A DNA stretch of 64,000 nucleotides, taken from Paramecium pentaurelia (lineage: Eukaryota > Ciliophora > Oligohymenophorea > Peniculida > Parameciidae). Location of the stretch: positions 369,140-433,139 of the forward strand of contig CAJJDO010000037.1 of the NCBI GenBank assembly GCA_905183005.1. The letters run 5' to 3'. Below, one piece after another: positions 1 through 13,712 of this stretch. The notes beneath the pieces were generated by a model, which saw only the letters and a list, made by a program, of their open reading frames with translations, had not been told where the DNA came from and did no database searches. The position numbers were made by a program, and so were the translations under genes. The stretch's first letter is position 1, and each line of letters opens with the position of its first letter.

Positions 1-3000
1 TTTACAATAAAGATAAGATAATAAGATTTATAAATTCAAAGATAATGAAAGTTTTGAATCTAATTTATTAAATTTAAATTAATCTATTGAAAATAATCTA
101 TGGGTCACAACCTATTTACCAACTGCTTAACAATTATAAGAATAAAGAAAATATAAGCATAAAAATTAAGATAACGGTCGGAAATAATTTGATTAAGTAA
201 TTAAATAAGATATTTAATTTGAACGAAATTGGATTCTTTAATTTTTGATTTGGACATTTTAATATTGTGATGATGAATTATTAAAAATGAAAATTTATTT
301 GGAAGGTCTTTAAATTTTAAAAATTTTTAGTCTCTTAAAATTGAATCTTTAAATATTAGATTTCTTATTTGGTAAATATTAAGTAAATGAATCAAAATGT
401 AATTCTCCAAGCTCTAGAGAACTTGATTAATTTGACTTTAATGAAATTCAAAACATTAATTAAGAAGATTAAATCAAAACGTAAAAAACTTTAGCATAGA
501 AAACAATATTTAATGTTTTTAAGGAACCAGATGGCAATAGTTTTAGTGCTTTATTGTTTTGTTGTTTACTTTCATTAGAAAAAAGAAATAAATTAAATGA
601 GGATTTGCTTGAAATTTTAATTTAGAATTTTCAAGCTCCTAAAAATTCAATAAATGAAATTAAAGAAGTTGAAATTATTGATGATTCAACGGAATTACAA
701 TATTTTTCAATAATTAATGGAAATTCAAATACAGTTTAGATAATTAGCCCTAAAGAAGCATAAATTTAAACTAAAAGAGCAATTAAATTCATTCAAAATA
801 CTAATAGGAAAGAAGAAAAAATAAAACGTATAAAATCATTTGATTAATTAAAAAGCTATTAAGAAAAAATAATTTAATAATTTGAATAATTCTTTAAACC
901 AAATTCTTAAAAAGTTTAATACTTAAAATCATTTTAAAATATTGTTAGAAATGCAGGAGTTCATTTGGTATTCCTATAATTTTTAGTAAAACCCTAAAGT
1001 GTGTGTAGTTCTGCTGATATTGTTTAATTTTATAAGAGATTGATTTTATTTTTTGAATACTTCACAAAGGATAATTAAATTAATATAGCAATTTTAGCTT
1101 AAAAAGAGTATTTGTATAAATTGCTCGATATCATTTAAATTGATCAATTAGGAGCTGAAGATTGGTTTTATATTCCAATGAAAGTTACTAAACTTGTAGT
1201 ATAATTAATATCCACAATTCCAAAATGTGAACATGATAATTTCATAATGAATATTTTTTAGAGAATAAAAGAATTAGGAGATGAATTAATGAAAAGTTAA
1301 GAGATTTTTGTGATAACACCTAGTTTGAAAAAGCTATTCATTGAAAGGAAGAAAACTCCAAGAAAGTAAGATTAGGATGCAGTAGCTTATTTCAGTTTAA
1401 TTCAATATTTAAGAATATTAAGATGTTTAACCAAGACTTTTGAAATTCCAGCTTAACAGTCTTATGTCAATAAGCATTTGATTTTAAATTCCATTTTAAA
1501 ATCTTAATTTTTGAGAATTATATTAGAACCAGTAAATTACTATATAAAAATATTAATTCCTTAATAAGGATTAGTTAAATAGAGTGAAAATGATAGTTTA
1601 TATTATCATAGAATTAAACTACATGCTTAGTTGATAATTCTAATAACAGAGTGTTGTTAATAATACAGATTAGGAATCTAAGAAATGTAAAGAATATTAT
1701 TATATGAATAATTAAAATCAATTCTTTTACATTCAGATTCTGAATATATTGTTAAGAGAGCTTACTTATAATGTTTATTTGAATTATATATAAATAAAGC
1801 AAAAGAAGGAGGTTTTAGTAACGATACTATTGAAAGTGACGAAGTAAGAGACATTTTATCAAGAATTATAACACCTGAATTAGATTAGAGACAAATATGT
1901 TAATTTTTAGAAGGGTTGGCGAAATTAGGAAATAAAGATTAGAATAAGAAAGTCATTGAAACGGTTTTGAGAGAATAGATTACAAGATAAAAAAGAAATT
2001 ATTTCGAAGGAAGATTGTCTATAAATGAAGCATCAAATAAAGAATTACGAATAATTAGAGATTGTAGTGAATATTGGACATATTTAAGGAAAAATGGTAT
2101 TTTCCACTTTTTAGTATACACTTATGATGAAATGATGATTGATAATGAAAATTCTGATTATTTTAGTTTATCAGATGAATTTGCTATTATCAAATAGATT
2201 GTTTAAAAAATTAAAGAAATATTTAATGTTTTGGAAAGAGACTTTAGAGTAAAAAAAGAAGACTTAGATTTAGATGATTATAGAGAATTGATTATTTCAA
2301 TAGAAGAAATAATACCTAAAAGAAAAATTACGAAATTTGGTCAGAATTTTAGAATCAGATTTGTATAAGAAAACAATAATGATAAATTATTATTTGATAA
2401 ATATAATACTTTAAAAGAAGATTAGACTGGAGAAAAGAAATTACTATAAAATGATAATGTATAGAGGATTGAAAATAAGTTTAAGAGAAACTTTAAAATA
2501 TATTTAATAAGATATAAAGTAAATATTTAATAATTTTTTAATTTTATTGAAAAAGATGCTTCAGAATTAAATGATTAAGAAAAATTAAGAAAGATTATAG
2601 ACACTTGCAACATTTATAAATAATATATATAATTAGAAGATATTCAAAATATATATTAATAAGATGATTATCGTATTGAAAATTAAGAATCGAAGTAAAA
2701 TAAAAAAAAAAATATTGAGGGTTGGGAATTATTTAAATAAGCAATGAGAGAATAGTTTGAAAGAAAATTTAATACAAGTCTTATTACTTCTTAATAAATT
2801 TAATCATATTAATGTTAATAAAAAAATTTAGATAGTGTGAAAAAAGACTTTTAATAAGCTACAATACTCTTAATTAAATAATATTATAATGGCCAGCTTG
2901 AATTAAATAGAAATTTAATCTCTGAGGATGTGTAAATAGAACTAATGATAAAATCATTAGAGAAATAATAAACCAATTTATTTAGTTTAGATAATTTAAA

Positions 3001-5999
3001 AGACTTTTTGAAAAAATGCTAAGAAATATTTTTAAATAAAGAAATTTATTTAATTAAATTATGTAGAATATTTTTGTAGCTTTAAAGGCCTACTCAAAAA
3101 GATGAGATAGATTCTTTGATTGAAACAACAAAAGATGAAAAATCTAAATTAGAAATCAGGGAAAAAAAGGAAATATATATTAAATTTTAAAAGGATATGG
3201 CTGATAACTAACTTTATATATTGGCATTAGAAATGTTGAATTAAACTGATGATGATAAATAAAAAATTGAAGCATTGACTTTTCTTATTCATTTATTAGA
3301 TTTTGGAAATGAAGAAATGTAGAATAATTTTTATAAATTGTTACAAAAGGAAAATGTGAAATAAAAATTTTTAGTATTTTTAAGAGGTTTCTTCTTAATT
3401 GATTTAGATGTAAGAATTAAAGAATTAGAATAAACTAATGGGAATCATACTGAATATACACTTCTCTGTCTAAAGGTATTATAATTATTACAAGTTTTAT
3501 GTGAAAATCTAAACATGGATTTTTAAAGATTTTTAGTATAATAATATGATGATGATTCATATTAAGCTAATATTAATATTGTTAATGAAGTTGCTAGTTT
3601 ATTAGCTGATCTTCTAGAAAAAGGATAAAAAGTATTTTATAAATTATAAGAAATATACAAATAAGCTTTAGAAAGTTTAGTTGAATTTTCTATAGGTTAT
3701 GTTGAAAATAAAAAGGAGTTATGTAAAAATACAAGATTATTTACTTTATTAAATTCAATATTGCAAGAATATGAACTGTTAAGTTTTGATTAGCTTTATT
3801 AAGAAAAATAAAGAGAAAAATATGTTTTATATTAAATATTGCATTCACTTATTAAATTGCTCTTATTATTAACCTAAGGAAGATCAGATATTCAATTATT
3901 AAAATTCATTAAAGATACTGTTAATATTACTTTTTTGATAAGAATAGCATAATCTATTTATGAAGAAAGAATCAAACCAAAATAAAGAAACATAATTTTA
4001 GATAATATTTGTGAATTAAAAAGTGAATAACATTATGATTGTACTAATAGTTTTTGTAAACATGAATTAAGAACAAATGAGGATAATATTTTAATACAAA
4101 CAGGATTTAATATATTTATCATATGTTTTAAATTATCAGAACATTTTCCAGATGAGCCTAAATTGGAATTGCTCAAATTGGATGAGAAAAAAGAAAAATA
4201 TGAAGATTTGTATGATTTTACTAATTTTTTAGATCCAGAATTTAGAAAAATTCTAAAATTATTATTAAACTAATTTTAATAAAAATAAAATTTATAAAAT
4301 AATAAAATATAACCTGTAAATTAGGAAGAGAAATACAATCATAATTAATATGAAAGTTATTGCTTGTTACCTTAAGATGGTGAATTAACTTCTAAAAGAA
4401 CAAAGATCGCAATTTCAAAAATTTTGTCTTAAAAATTAAATAGAACAGATAAATTCTTTAAATTTTATAGATAATTCACAGGAAGAATTGAAATATAAAA
4501 TGAATTGAACTAAATAGAAAAAATATTTTTTTAAAAACCCTTTATTTGCAATTTTATTACTCCAAATATCAAATAACATTTGATATATGATATTAATAGA
4601 GAAACAGATGAAGATAGAATGCGTGGATTGATCGAATTTTCTGAATTTTATTAAATTCAAATGAGACATTCTTAATAAATTAATACTATAATAATTATGC
4701 GTTTTGGTGTTGTAATTTGGAGATCATTAAAAGATATATCTTTCATTTTGTGTTTAATTATTGTAATTCTACTTGTATTTATGCATGATACAGTTATAAA
4801 TAGTAAAATAGCATCTAATATTGAAGCACCTGAAGATTAAAATATAACATCAGGAGAAATCTTTGTTAATTATTTAAATAATGTATTTATTTTTTATTCT
4901 ATATTAGATATTTTCTATTATTTTATTAGTTTTAAATCTAATTATAGTTTTCTTTTGTGCCTTTGAAAGATATCCTATTTCAATCACATATCACAAAAAA
5001 CAGACAAACATAAAGAGAGTTTAAATATTAAAAAAAGAAGCAGGATTTTAGATTTCATGGTTGACGATGAAATATTATAGTTTGATAGGATATTTTGAAT
5101 CAGAATTTTAAGAAGATTAAGTGAATAAAAGTGCAATAAAGAGATTAATTTTGGTTATATTTTTTGACTTTGATAATTTCTATAATGTAAGATATATATT
5201 TATTAATAATAATAGATTTGCATTTTTGGTCTAACCGTATATGCATTCTTTAATCCTTATATATATGCTATACTTTTATTAGATATCATCAAAAGATCTG
5301 AGGATCTCTAAAATATCATAAAATCAATTACATCAAATGGTCAAAATTTAGCTATATTTACATTTTTAGGATTTATTGGTTTGTTAAACTATGCTATAAT
5401 TGCGTTCTCTAATTTTGAAGAGATGTTTGATGATGAAAATGGTGTTTATGGCCATACATTTATTCTTGCTGTTACATCTACAATTAATTTTGGATTGAGA
5501 AATGGGGGAGGTTTAGGGGAATCTTTGACTAAATATCCCGATGTTTATCAGGATTCTACATTATATTGGGACAGATACCTCTTTGATCTTACTTTTTTCA
5601 TTATTTTTAATATCCTTTTTATCTAATTGATATTTGGTATCATTTTGGATACTTTTGGTTAATTAAGAGTTTAAAGATAAGCTTTAGTTTAGGATATTGA
5701 AGGCAAGTGCTTTATTTGTAGCCAGGATAAAAATGAATTTGAACAAATGTAAAACATTTATTTATCTTTTCTTTAGAGGTGCATAAGGTTGGCATGATCA
5801 TATTTACTTGAAACATAATGTATATCATATGTTATATTACATAATTTATATTAAAAATAAAGATCCAAATGATTGTAACTCTTTGGAGAAATATGTAAAA
5901 AAATGTATTCAAGAAAAGTAAACTAAATTTTTCCCTTTTGGAAAAGCGCTTTAAATAGAAAAATAAGAAGGAGAGCAGGACCAAAAAGATTAATAATGA
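1..5999 (+). CDS. IP3 receptor/ryanodine-type calcium release channel, 5'-partial
   Basis: The 3' part of a large intracellular calcium-release channel; the open frame already runs at base 2, so the N terminus lies outside the window. Exons read 2-4882, 4908-5186, 5216-5748 and 5777-5999, with introns of 25, 29 and 28 nt restoring one frame to the TGA. About 1,970 codons are present. Helical solenoid sequence of RIH type fills the first part. The last ~430 residues carry hydrophobic segments, the pore loop RNGGGLGES (IP3 receptors have GGGVGD), then the post-S6 segment LIFGIILDTFGQLR. The cytosolic tail has the family's C2H2 zinc site: CFIC, then HDHIYLKH, and ends in a region aligning with the IP3R C terminus. 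The ligand-binding core is not visible, so ligand specificity is unknown. Paramecium has several such CRC channels. Expected location is ER, alveolar sacs or other calcium stores. Confidence 0.9.
4883..4907 (+). other. 25-nt intron, representative of this genome
   Basis: A GTA...TAG intron between codons of the calcium-channel gene. Removing it, and the 29-nt (5187-5215) and 28-nt (5749-5776) introns downstream, joins three frames into one conserved channel C terminus. It typifies the introns used to build the models in this window. Confidence 0.85.
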
Positions 6000-6338
6000 A
6001 TCTTACAATTTATGCATCTAATAAATAATTTATTTTTCTAAATTTAAAATATCTTTGTTGTATATAAATACAATATTTGTCTGCTTCATTATTTTGTTAA
6101 ATACAATTAAAAAAAAAGAATTCGAATAAGATGACCAAGTAAATCAAAGTTCTATAGATACAAAGAGAATATTATAAATATAATATAAATATTCTATATA
6201 GATTTTAGATATTAAGATTATGAAAAAAGTATCTAAAATATTAAAATAAAGAATTTATTGTGGATGAAGTATTATATTTGATTCTATTGAAGAATTAAAT
6301 TGATAAATATTACTTATTTTTGTAAATTATTATGATGA

Positions 6339-6881
6339 TCATTATTCTTAAGCATCTGTTAAAATTCCTTGTAATAATTCAGCTAAATCTCTTCCAGTTT
6401 ATTCATAATCTTCCCAAGTGTTCCAATCACTACCAGCTTTTTTGATTAATCTTTTATAAACAAAGTAATGAGTTCCTACCCAATTAGATACTTTATTTTA
6501 TAAATCATCTTCAGTATATTTATCAATTCCTAAAAATTTACCAAGATCAATTACTTCTTGGTTGTTTTCAAAACAATTCCTTGTTTCTAAAGGTAAAGAC
6601 TAAGATTTTTAGATTAAATTTAATACATTATAGAACTATTAGCCTTCAGCAATCAATGGATTAATTTCTGATGTTTAGGCAATATCTGCTTTTCTAAGGA
6701 AATAACCTGTAAATAAAAAGGCATCTTTATGGTCTTAGTCAGTTCCGCATTTAGTTACTGTAAATGGGCCTTTTTAATTAAAATAGGACCAGACTCCTTC
6801 TAGTGCTTCTTGATTTGAATCTCTTTCAACAGTTGCTAGAGCTGAAATGAACAATAAAGTTAGAATAATCTGTGATTTCAT
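6339..6881 (-). CDS. Small secreted or luminal protein, unidentified
   Basis: Single-exon gene of 180 residues. The N terminus MKSQIILTLLFISALA is a typical cleavable signal peptide, so the product should enter the secretory route. The mature part is hydrophilic with two cysteines (in KCGTD and NCFEN) that could form one disulfide, and Trp/Tyr-rich stretches such as EGVWSYFN and SNWVGTHYFVYK. No transmembrane segment follows the signal, and I recognise no family. The start is the only Met ahead of the signal peptide; its ATG lies 28 bp from the divergent ATG of the CFAP57-like gene, so the two probably share a promoter region. TAA and TAG are read as Gln throughout and the frame ends in TGA. 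Confidence 0.75.
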
Positions 6882-6909
6882 TATTATAATATTAATAATT
6901 ATTTTTAAA

Positions 6910-9900
6910 ATGGATGATAAGAAACGAAGAAATGAAGATAGAAGACTAAAATTAGATGTGATATAATCATATGGTAGTTTATGTTCAGCAAAATTTAAAG
7001 ATAGTATAAGCATTATAGAGGGTAGTGAATGAAAATATTAAGTTATTAGATGAATAAAGAAGATTACTATATCCAGTTGGTAAATTTATAGCATAAAAGT
7101 TTATTGATAAACCTGATACTCAATTTATCAGATTATCGGATAACTTAGATATTGTTTCCTGTATGACAGTTGCTCCAAACAAGAGGTACTTAAAACACTA
7201 TTTAATTTTAATAGGACATTAGCAGTTGCAGAAAAAATGAAAAATGAAACAGTTCCTTAGCTAGTAATTTATAATTTGAAAGCTCATCCTAGTAAAATGG
7301 AAGCGGAGAAAAAACCGTATAAATATTTAGATACTAAATCATCAACATTTATTAGTATGGCATTTTCACATACAGATTCTAGGTAATATATGAATATTGA
7401 ATCTTAATTAGATTTTTACTTTGTTTAACAGGTCCACCAGATTATTTATTAATTTTTGTAGATCTAATTAGAATGAAGCATTTAGCTTTATCTGCAATAG
7501 GATAAGAGTTAACAAGAGTTTCAATATCTCCTAAAGATAATCATATGGTAGCTGTGAGTGGAAAAAATTATTTTAAAATATTAAGAGTTTAAGAAAACTC
7601 CTTTATTTCATTAACTGATTAAATTAAGAGATTGGCTCCTATTTAGACTTTTACAGATCATGCATGGTTTGAAGAGAATAAAGTGATATTAGCTAATGAT
7701 AAAGCTGAAATTTTCATTATACATGATAATGATGTAAGACAATATATAAATAATGCATTTACTGACATTAGAGGACCTGGAGTTTCATCTTTAATTGCTT
7801 TTTCAAAAGGATTTTTAGTTGGATCTGATAGTGGTCATTTTGCACTTTGGATTAGAGGTGATGATCATGATAAATAGAAGACAGAAGATGGTATTGAAGT
7901 TGTAATGGATTTACAATTCTTAAAGAAATGGAGATGTGAAAGAAAGAGTTAAGTTGTTAGTATGGATATAACAAAATAAGAAGATTTAGTTGCAGTAGCA
8001 TTCTCTAATAATGATATCTGCACAATAGAAATGGGTTAAGTATTACCTAATTCAACTGAAGTATTGGAATCTTATAAAAATAATGAGAAATTCTTAAAGA
8101 GAGAAGTTAAATTTGATTTTTTATTTAATGGATTTCATAATGCTCCAATTACACATTTAGATGTTTGTTTATAAAGACCTTTAATAGTTACAGCAAGCAA
8201 ATATGATAGTACAATTAGAATATGGAATTATGCTTATCCTAGATGTGAATTAGCTCGTAAATTTTATTTAGGAGATGATGGTAATTAATAAGGTTTAGGA
8301 ACAAAAGAGAATTAGAGTACAACTTAAGATATTTCACCTTTATGTTCAGTAGGTTTTCATCCTACAGGTTATTATTTGGCAGCAGGATTTTAAGATAAAT
8401 TACGTATTTTCCATGTTTTGCATAGTGAATTACGTGCTTATAAAGAAATGGCTGTAAAATGTTGCACTTAAGTGAAATTTAGTCAAGGAGGTCATATGTT
8501 AGCAGTTGCATATCCAAGAGCTAAAAGCAATCATTATTATATTAATATTTATGATGCTTATACAATGGAATTCATGCACACATTAAAAGGTCATAGTAAT
8601 TAAATAACTGATTTAATATGGGGAATCAAAGATACATTTTTGGCTAGTTGTGGATTAGATGGTAGTATATTTGAATGGAATCCCAATGATTGGTCAAGAA
8701 AAGATTATGTTTATAATACAAATAAATATACATCATTAATTTATGATCCACCTATTGGTATGTTAATAGCTGCAGGAACTGAAAGTATTAAAGATAAAAC
8801 AGAGCAAGATAAAATTGATACAAAATATATAGTTAGAGAATAAAGAATTGTTTAGAATGGAATAAGTACTGGTAAAGATCATCATTTTCATGATCTTGGT
8901 TAATAAAAATTAACATAATTAGCTTACATTTAATCATTATATAATCAATTTGGAATTATAGGAGGTACAGAAAATGGATAAATAAAAATATATTCCTATA
9001 TATTTAATCAAATGGCTTTTGAAACTATGCCTGTTCATTAAGGAGAAATTACTAGAATTAAATGTAGTCCAGATGGTAGATATGTATTCTCAACTGGAAC
9101 TGATGGAGTACTATTTATATATTAAGTCTCTGAAATTTCGAATGATGGTTAGATTTATGCTTCTAAAACAGGAGCTGAAGCTAAAGAATAGATGGATGAT
9201 ATTGATAAAATTAATCCTAAGGCTGGAGTTGTTGATGAAAATTTAGCTGATGTTTTATTAGTCTCTAGAAATGAAATTGAAACTTATATTGCTGAAATGA
9301 AGAAATTACATAATGATTTATAGGATCTTGATTAGAAAACAGATTTTAAAGTATAAGAAGAGAAAAGAAAAGTTGAAAAGGAAAAATTAGAAATTGAAAA
9401 ATAAATGAATAATGAAATAGCTGCTTGGGCTGCACGTTATGATTAGTTAAAGGCTTAAAAGTCAGCTGCAGAAAAAGAATCTGCTAATTTATTTAAAAAT
9501 GTAGAAAATAATCATTTAAAAGCTGTTGAAGAATTAGAAAATTTATATGAAAGAAAATTAGCATTTGAAAATGAAAAATATCTCTAATTAGAATAGGATT
9601 TAATGGAAGAAAGAAGAAGAAATTAAGCTTAAGCAAAAGAATTTGAATCTAAACATACTTCTTATATTGAAGAATTAAAAGAAAAGTTTTATAAGAATTT
9701 CTAAATTACAGCTAAGGCTTTAGAGAATAATTAAAATCAAGCAGACTAATTAAAAGCAACATATGAAGAGATCTTAGCATAATAAGAAGAAGATCATGAA
9801 TTTGAAATTAAAGATTTAAATGATAGATAGAAAAAAGAAATTGATAGACTTAAATGTTTATTAGCTGAAAAAGACTCAAAGTTTAAATAAGAGTAGAAAT

Positions 9901-11196
9901 TAGTATAAGAATTAAGATTAGAAAATGAAAAATTAGATAAAAGATTATAAGAGAAGGAATAAGCTTATTAGTTATTAGAGAAAAACCTAAAGGAAGCTGA
10001 GACTAAAATAGATGTTTAATGTAAGGATTTAGAAGATAAGGATGATTAATTGAAGAAAAAAGATAAAAAGATATCTGAATACAAAGATAAAATTAATGTT
10101 TTACAAAAATCTAAACATGTTTTATCATTTAGAACTACAGAAATGAAAAAATCATTAGAACCTAAGGAAGCTTAAATTGAAAAATTAAAAGAAGAATTAT
10201 TTAGATTAGAAAGTGAATTTGCAAAATAATTAAAAATTAATAGTGAATTAAATTCTAAAATTAATGAAGAAACTAGTAAAACTAATGCTCTTACTCATGA
10301 TTTAAATTTATAAATTTAAACTACTAAAAAGAAAGAAAATATTATATAAAATATTACTAGAGATATTCATAATTGTGTACATTATATTGATGATAAAGTA
10401 ATATAATTTAATTATTTTAGGAATGGAAAAAGGAAATGACTAAATTATATTAAAGATATGTCCTTTAATAAGAAATTAAATAAAGTTCTAATGATCCTCG
10501 TTCTATTGAAGAAATGAATAGACATATTAATCATTTAGAAAAGAGTGCCATTTAAATTAATTCAAGTACAGAAAAAATGATGGTTAGAAGAGAAAAAGAA
10601 ATCTATAAAAGAACTAGTGAGAATTAATAATTAATACATGAATTAAATGAAATTAGAAAATAATGTAAAGATTATGAAACAGAAAAATCAAATTTAAAAA
10701 TTGAAAATGATAAATATAAAAAAGAAAATGAAAAATTTAAATAAGAAATTAAAGTCTTATAAACTAAGCTTGGTAAAAATATTGGAGAAGTATTTATATT
10801 TTTAAATATTTTTAGTAAAATGTTGAGATGATGAACGAAGATGTAATGTAATAATCATAGTAACCTATATTACCTTAAGCTTTGAATATTAATAAATAAG
10901 GAAGTGCTTAAGCTAGATTATAATCACTCCCATAAAAGAATAATAAAATGGGTAAGATTCTAAGAGGTCCCAATTTCGATAAATAAAAATTATAACCATT
11001 TGAATTCCAAAAGAATGTAGAATTATAAAATTAATTGCAAATTGCACTTAATTAATTACAAGCCAATGAATCAATGATAAAAAATTTTAGAAAAATTCTA
11101 AAAGAAAAAGGTATTGAGGATCCTTATGCTGATGCAGAATAAGAACACAGTCAATTTGGTAGACCTTTAAGCTCTATTTTTGGTAGTAGAGTTTGA
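6910..11196 (+). CDS. CFAP57/WDR65-like ciliary WD40-coiled-coil protein
   Basis: A 1,383-residue protein built from six exons (6910-7021, 7050-7185, 7215-7382, 7412-10397, 10421-10789, 10816-11196); all phases agree. The first ~720 residues form WD40 blades, with tokens such as FASCGLDGSIFEW-type repeats (read as LASCGLDGSIFEW), STIRIWNYAYPRCELAR and GEITRIKCSPDGRYVFSTGTD. After about residue 740 the sequence becomes a long charged coiled coil. This order and the length match CFAP57, a WD40 protein of the inner dynein arm/N-DRC region of motile cilia. The phrase GPPDYLLIF after the fourth exon junction is also typical of the family. The last exon is partly repeated at 11889-12236 because of the duplication around an N. 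Calling it CFAP57 rather than a close paralogue (CFAP43/44/251) rests on the pattern I remember, not a search. Confidence 0.85.
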
Positions 11197-11588
11197 TAAA
11201 GAAATTATTAAATATATATTTAATATAAAATAACCTTAAAATATTTTTCAGAGTACACAAAAGTTTAATGCTTTAAATTCTTATTCTTAAGAGATATTAT
11301 ATTAATTATCGTAATCTCAACTTATATTAAAGTCGGCCTTGATAATTGTTGAAAAATTATAAGATTATAGATTAATTTTATAAATACTAAATAAATCTAA
11401 TAGATAACCTTATGGAATTTGAGTGCTGTAAATTATATTGAAATTTAAAACAATAAATAATTAAAGGAAAAATAGCAGCTTAACATTATTTTGTTCTATT
11501 AGATAAATTATAATATAAAAGGAAATAAATAATATGATTAATTTCAAAAAAAAAAATAAAAAATAAAAAAAAAATAAAATCATACTAA
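11197..11588. other. AT-rich spacer, no gene seen
   Basis: Between the CFAP57-like stop and the small ORF. Runs of A/T, including an A-rich tract near 11545-11580; no frame with protein-like composition in either direction. Repeated at 12237-12628. Confidence 0.6.
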
Positions 11589-11771
11589 ATGAATAGTTCC
11601 AATTTACTTAGAATACCAAAACCATAAATAACTTTAAAACAAAGTGAATGGAATATATAATTAGAAAGATGTAGATTAAATGCTCAAAATCCAATGAGCA
11701 AATGCTTTTTCTTAAATTAGACCATGCTTGAATCTCAATAAATGAGAATGCACATTTAAAGTCAAGCCTGA
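11589..11771 (+). CDS. Possible 60-residue protein
   Basis: ATG to TGA frame of 60 residues beginning MNSSNLLRIPKPQITLKQSE, with a protein-like mix of residues, two cysteines and 9 in-frame TAA/TAG Gln codons. No family recognised. Because TGA is the only stop here, 60-codon open frames arise by chance, so this rests on composition and on its GC being higher than the flanks. An identical copy at 12629-12811 is part of the N-centred duplication. Confidence 0.35.
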
Positions 11772-11887
11772 ATAATCTTCTCACTTTGAGTTTAATTCAT
11801 ATAAATATATGTGTGTAAATTATTATATTACGCATTCTCATTTAATTTAAATGCTTTTCTTTGATCATAATTGATATTTTATGGTAA

Positions 11888-11888
11888 N
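11888..11888. other. Single N joining two contig ends
   Basis: One ambiguous base separating two identical 1,037-bp segments, probably a scaffold join with an unmerged overlap. Confidence 0.85.
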
Positions 11889-12925
11889 TAATAATCATAG
11901 TAACCTATATTACCTTAAGCTTTGAATATTAATAAATAAGGAAGTGCTTAAGCTAGATTATAATCACTCCCATAAAAGAATAATAAAATGGGTAAGATTC
12001 TAAGAGGTCCCAATTTCGATAAATAAAAATTATAACCATTTGAATTCCAAAAGAATGTAGAATTATAAAATTAATTGCAAATTGCACTTAATTAATTACA
12101 AGCCAATGAATCAATGATAAAAAATTTTAGAAAAATTCTAAAAGAAAAAGGTATTGAGGATCCTTATGCTGATGCAGAATAAGAACACAGTCAATTTGGT
12201 AGACCTTTAAGCTCTATTTTTGGTAGTAGAGTTTGATAAAGAAATTATTAAATATATATTTAATATAAAATAACCTTAAAATATTTTTCAGAGTACACAA
12301 AAGTTTAATGCTTTAAATTCTTATTCTTAAGAGATATTATATTAATTATCGTAATCTCAACTTATATTAAAGTCGGCCTTGATAATTGTTGAAAAATTAT
12401 AAGATTATAGATTAATTTTATAAATACTAAATAAATCTAATAGATAACCTTATGGAATTTGAGTGCTGTAAATTATATTGAAATTTAAAACAATAAATAA
12501 TTAAAGGAAAAATAGCAGCTTAACATTATTTTGTTCTATTAGATAAATTATAATATAAAAGGAAATAAATAATATGATTAATTTCAAAAAAAAAAATAAA
12601 AAATAAAAAAAAAATAAAATCATACTAAATGAATAGTTCCAATTTACTTAGAATACCAAAACCATAAATAACTTTAAAACAAAGTGAATGGAATATATAA
12701 TTAGAAAGATGTAGATTAAATGCTCAAAATCCAATGAGCAAATGCTTTTTCTTAAATTAGACCATGCTTGAATCTCAATAAATGAGAATGCACATTTAAA
12801 GTCAAGCCTGAATAATCTTCTCACTTTGAGTTTAATTCATATAAATATATGTGTGTAAATTATTATATTACGCATTCTCATTTAATTTAAATGCTTTTCT
12901 TTGATCATAATTGATATTTTATGGT
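11889..12925. repeat. Copy 2 of the 1,037-bp duplication
   Basis: Identical to 10849-11885. It starts inside the final exon of the CFAP57-like gene, so 11889-12236 is a headless duplicate of that exon and not a gene; 12629-12811 repeats the small ORF. Copy 2 runs smoothly into unique sequence at 12926, so this side is probably the true continuation. Confidence 0.9.
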
Positions 12926-13712
12926 GATTAGAAAATAAGCTTTAACCTTCATCTGTTATTAACCTATTCAAATATAATTATATATGAGAAAAAGAAATTT
13001 AATTTATTAATTACCCGTCATTGGATTTAAAAACCTAAAATAGCATCTATAAATTATGAATAATTCTAATTAATATTGTTATTAAGATATATAAACATTT
13101 AAAAGTAATCATTACTTTTCATTTAAATATGCTTTTTTGCTAAAACAATATATTAGTAGAATTTCAATTTTTTTATATTATTTCTACTTATGTTTAAAAG
13201 AGATTTAAGAATATTTATTAATTGATTAGAAAGAAAAAGAAAAGGATTATCTAAATATTTATTTGATTTAAGTAACAGAATAAGATCCTTTTTATTTTTG
13301 ACTTATCAAAATATGAAAAAAAATAATTTAGATTAAATGTGATTTATCACTTATAGTCAATTGTTAATGATTACAAATTTAATCTGTATATAATTATATA
13401 TATATTAATTATCGTTATAAATTAAAAAAAATACATTCATTGAAGTAGTAATTAACAATTTTAATGTGTAATATAAGTGTAATCTTCATTAATTATAAAT
13501 AATAGAGATAAATGTTGAAAATTCTTGATTTTATTTAGAAAATTGATAGGATTATATGGGGTTTGATGTAAGTTTTGAAAAAGTTAAAAATTATTAGAAA
13601 TCCCTAGATTTATTAATAATTTGAATTAACTAATATTTATATGTGAATTCATTAGATATACTTAGAAAAAGTTTTAAAGTTGAATTTGTATTTTTTTTAA
13701 TTAATTAAAAAT
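12926..13712. other. AT-rich intergenic region, nothing recognised
   Basis: About 790 bp with very low GC and no frame of convincing composition on either strand. It ends at the CK1-like gene start and may hold its promoter, but no motif stands out. Confidence 0.6.

Larger units (their letters stand above)
10849..11885. repeat. Copy 1 of an exact 1,037-bp duplication left of an N
   Basis: The segment is repeated without visible change at 11889-12925. It contains the last ~350 nt of the CFAP57-like gene, its downstream spacer and the small ORF at 11589-11771. Copy 1 ends two bases before the single N at 11888. An identical overlap on both sides of one N is what two unmerged contig ends look like, so the genome probably holds one copy. 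Confidence 0.9.
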
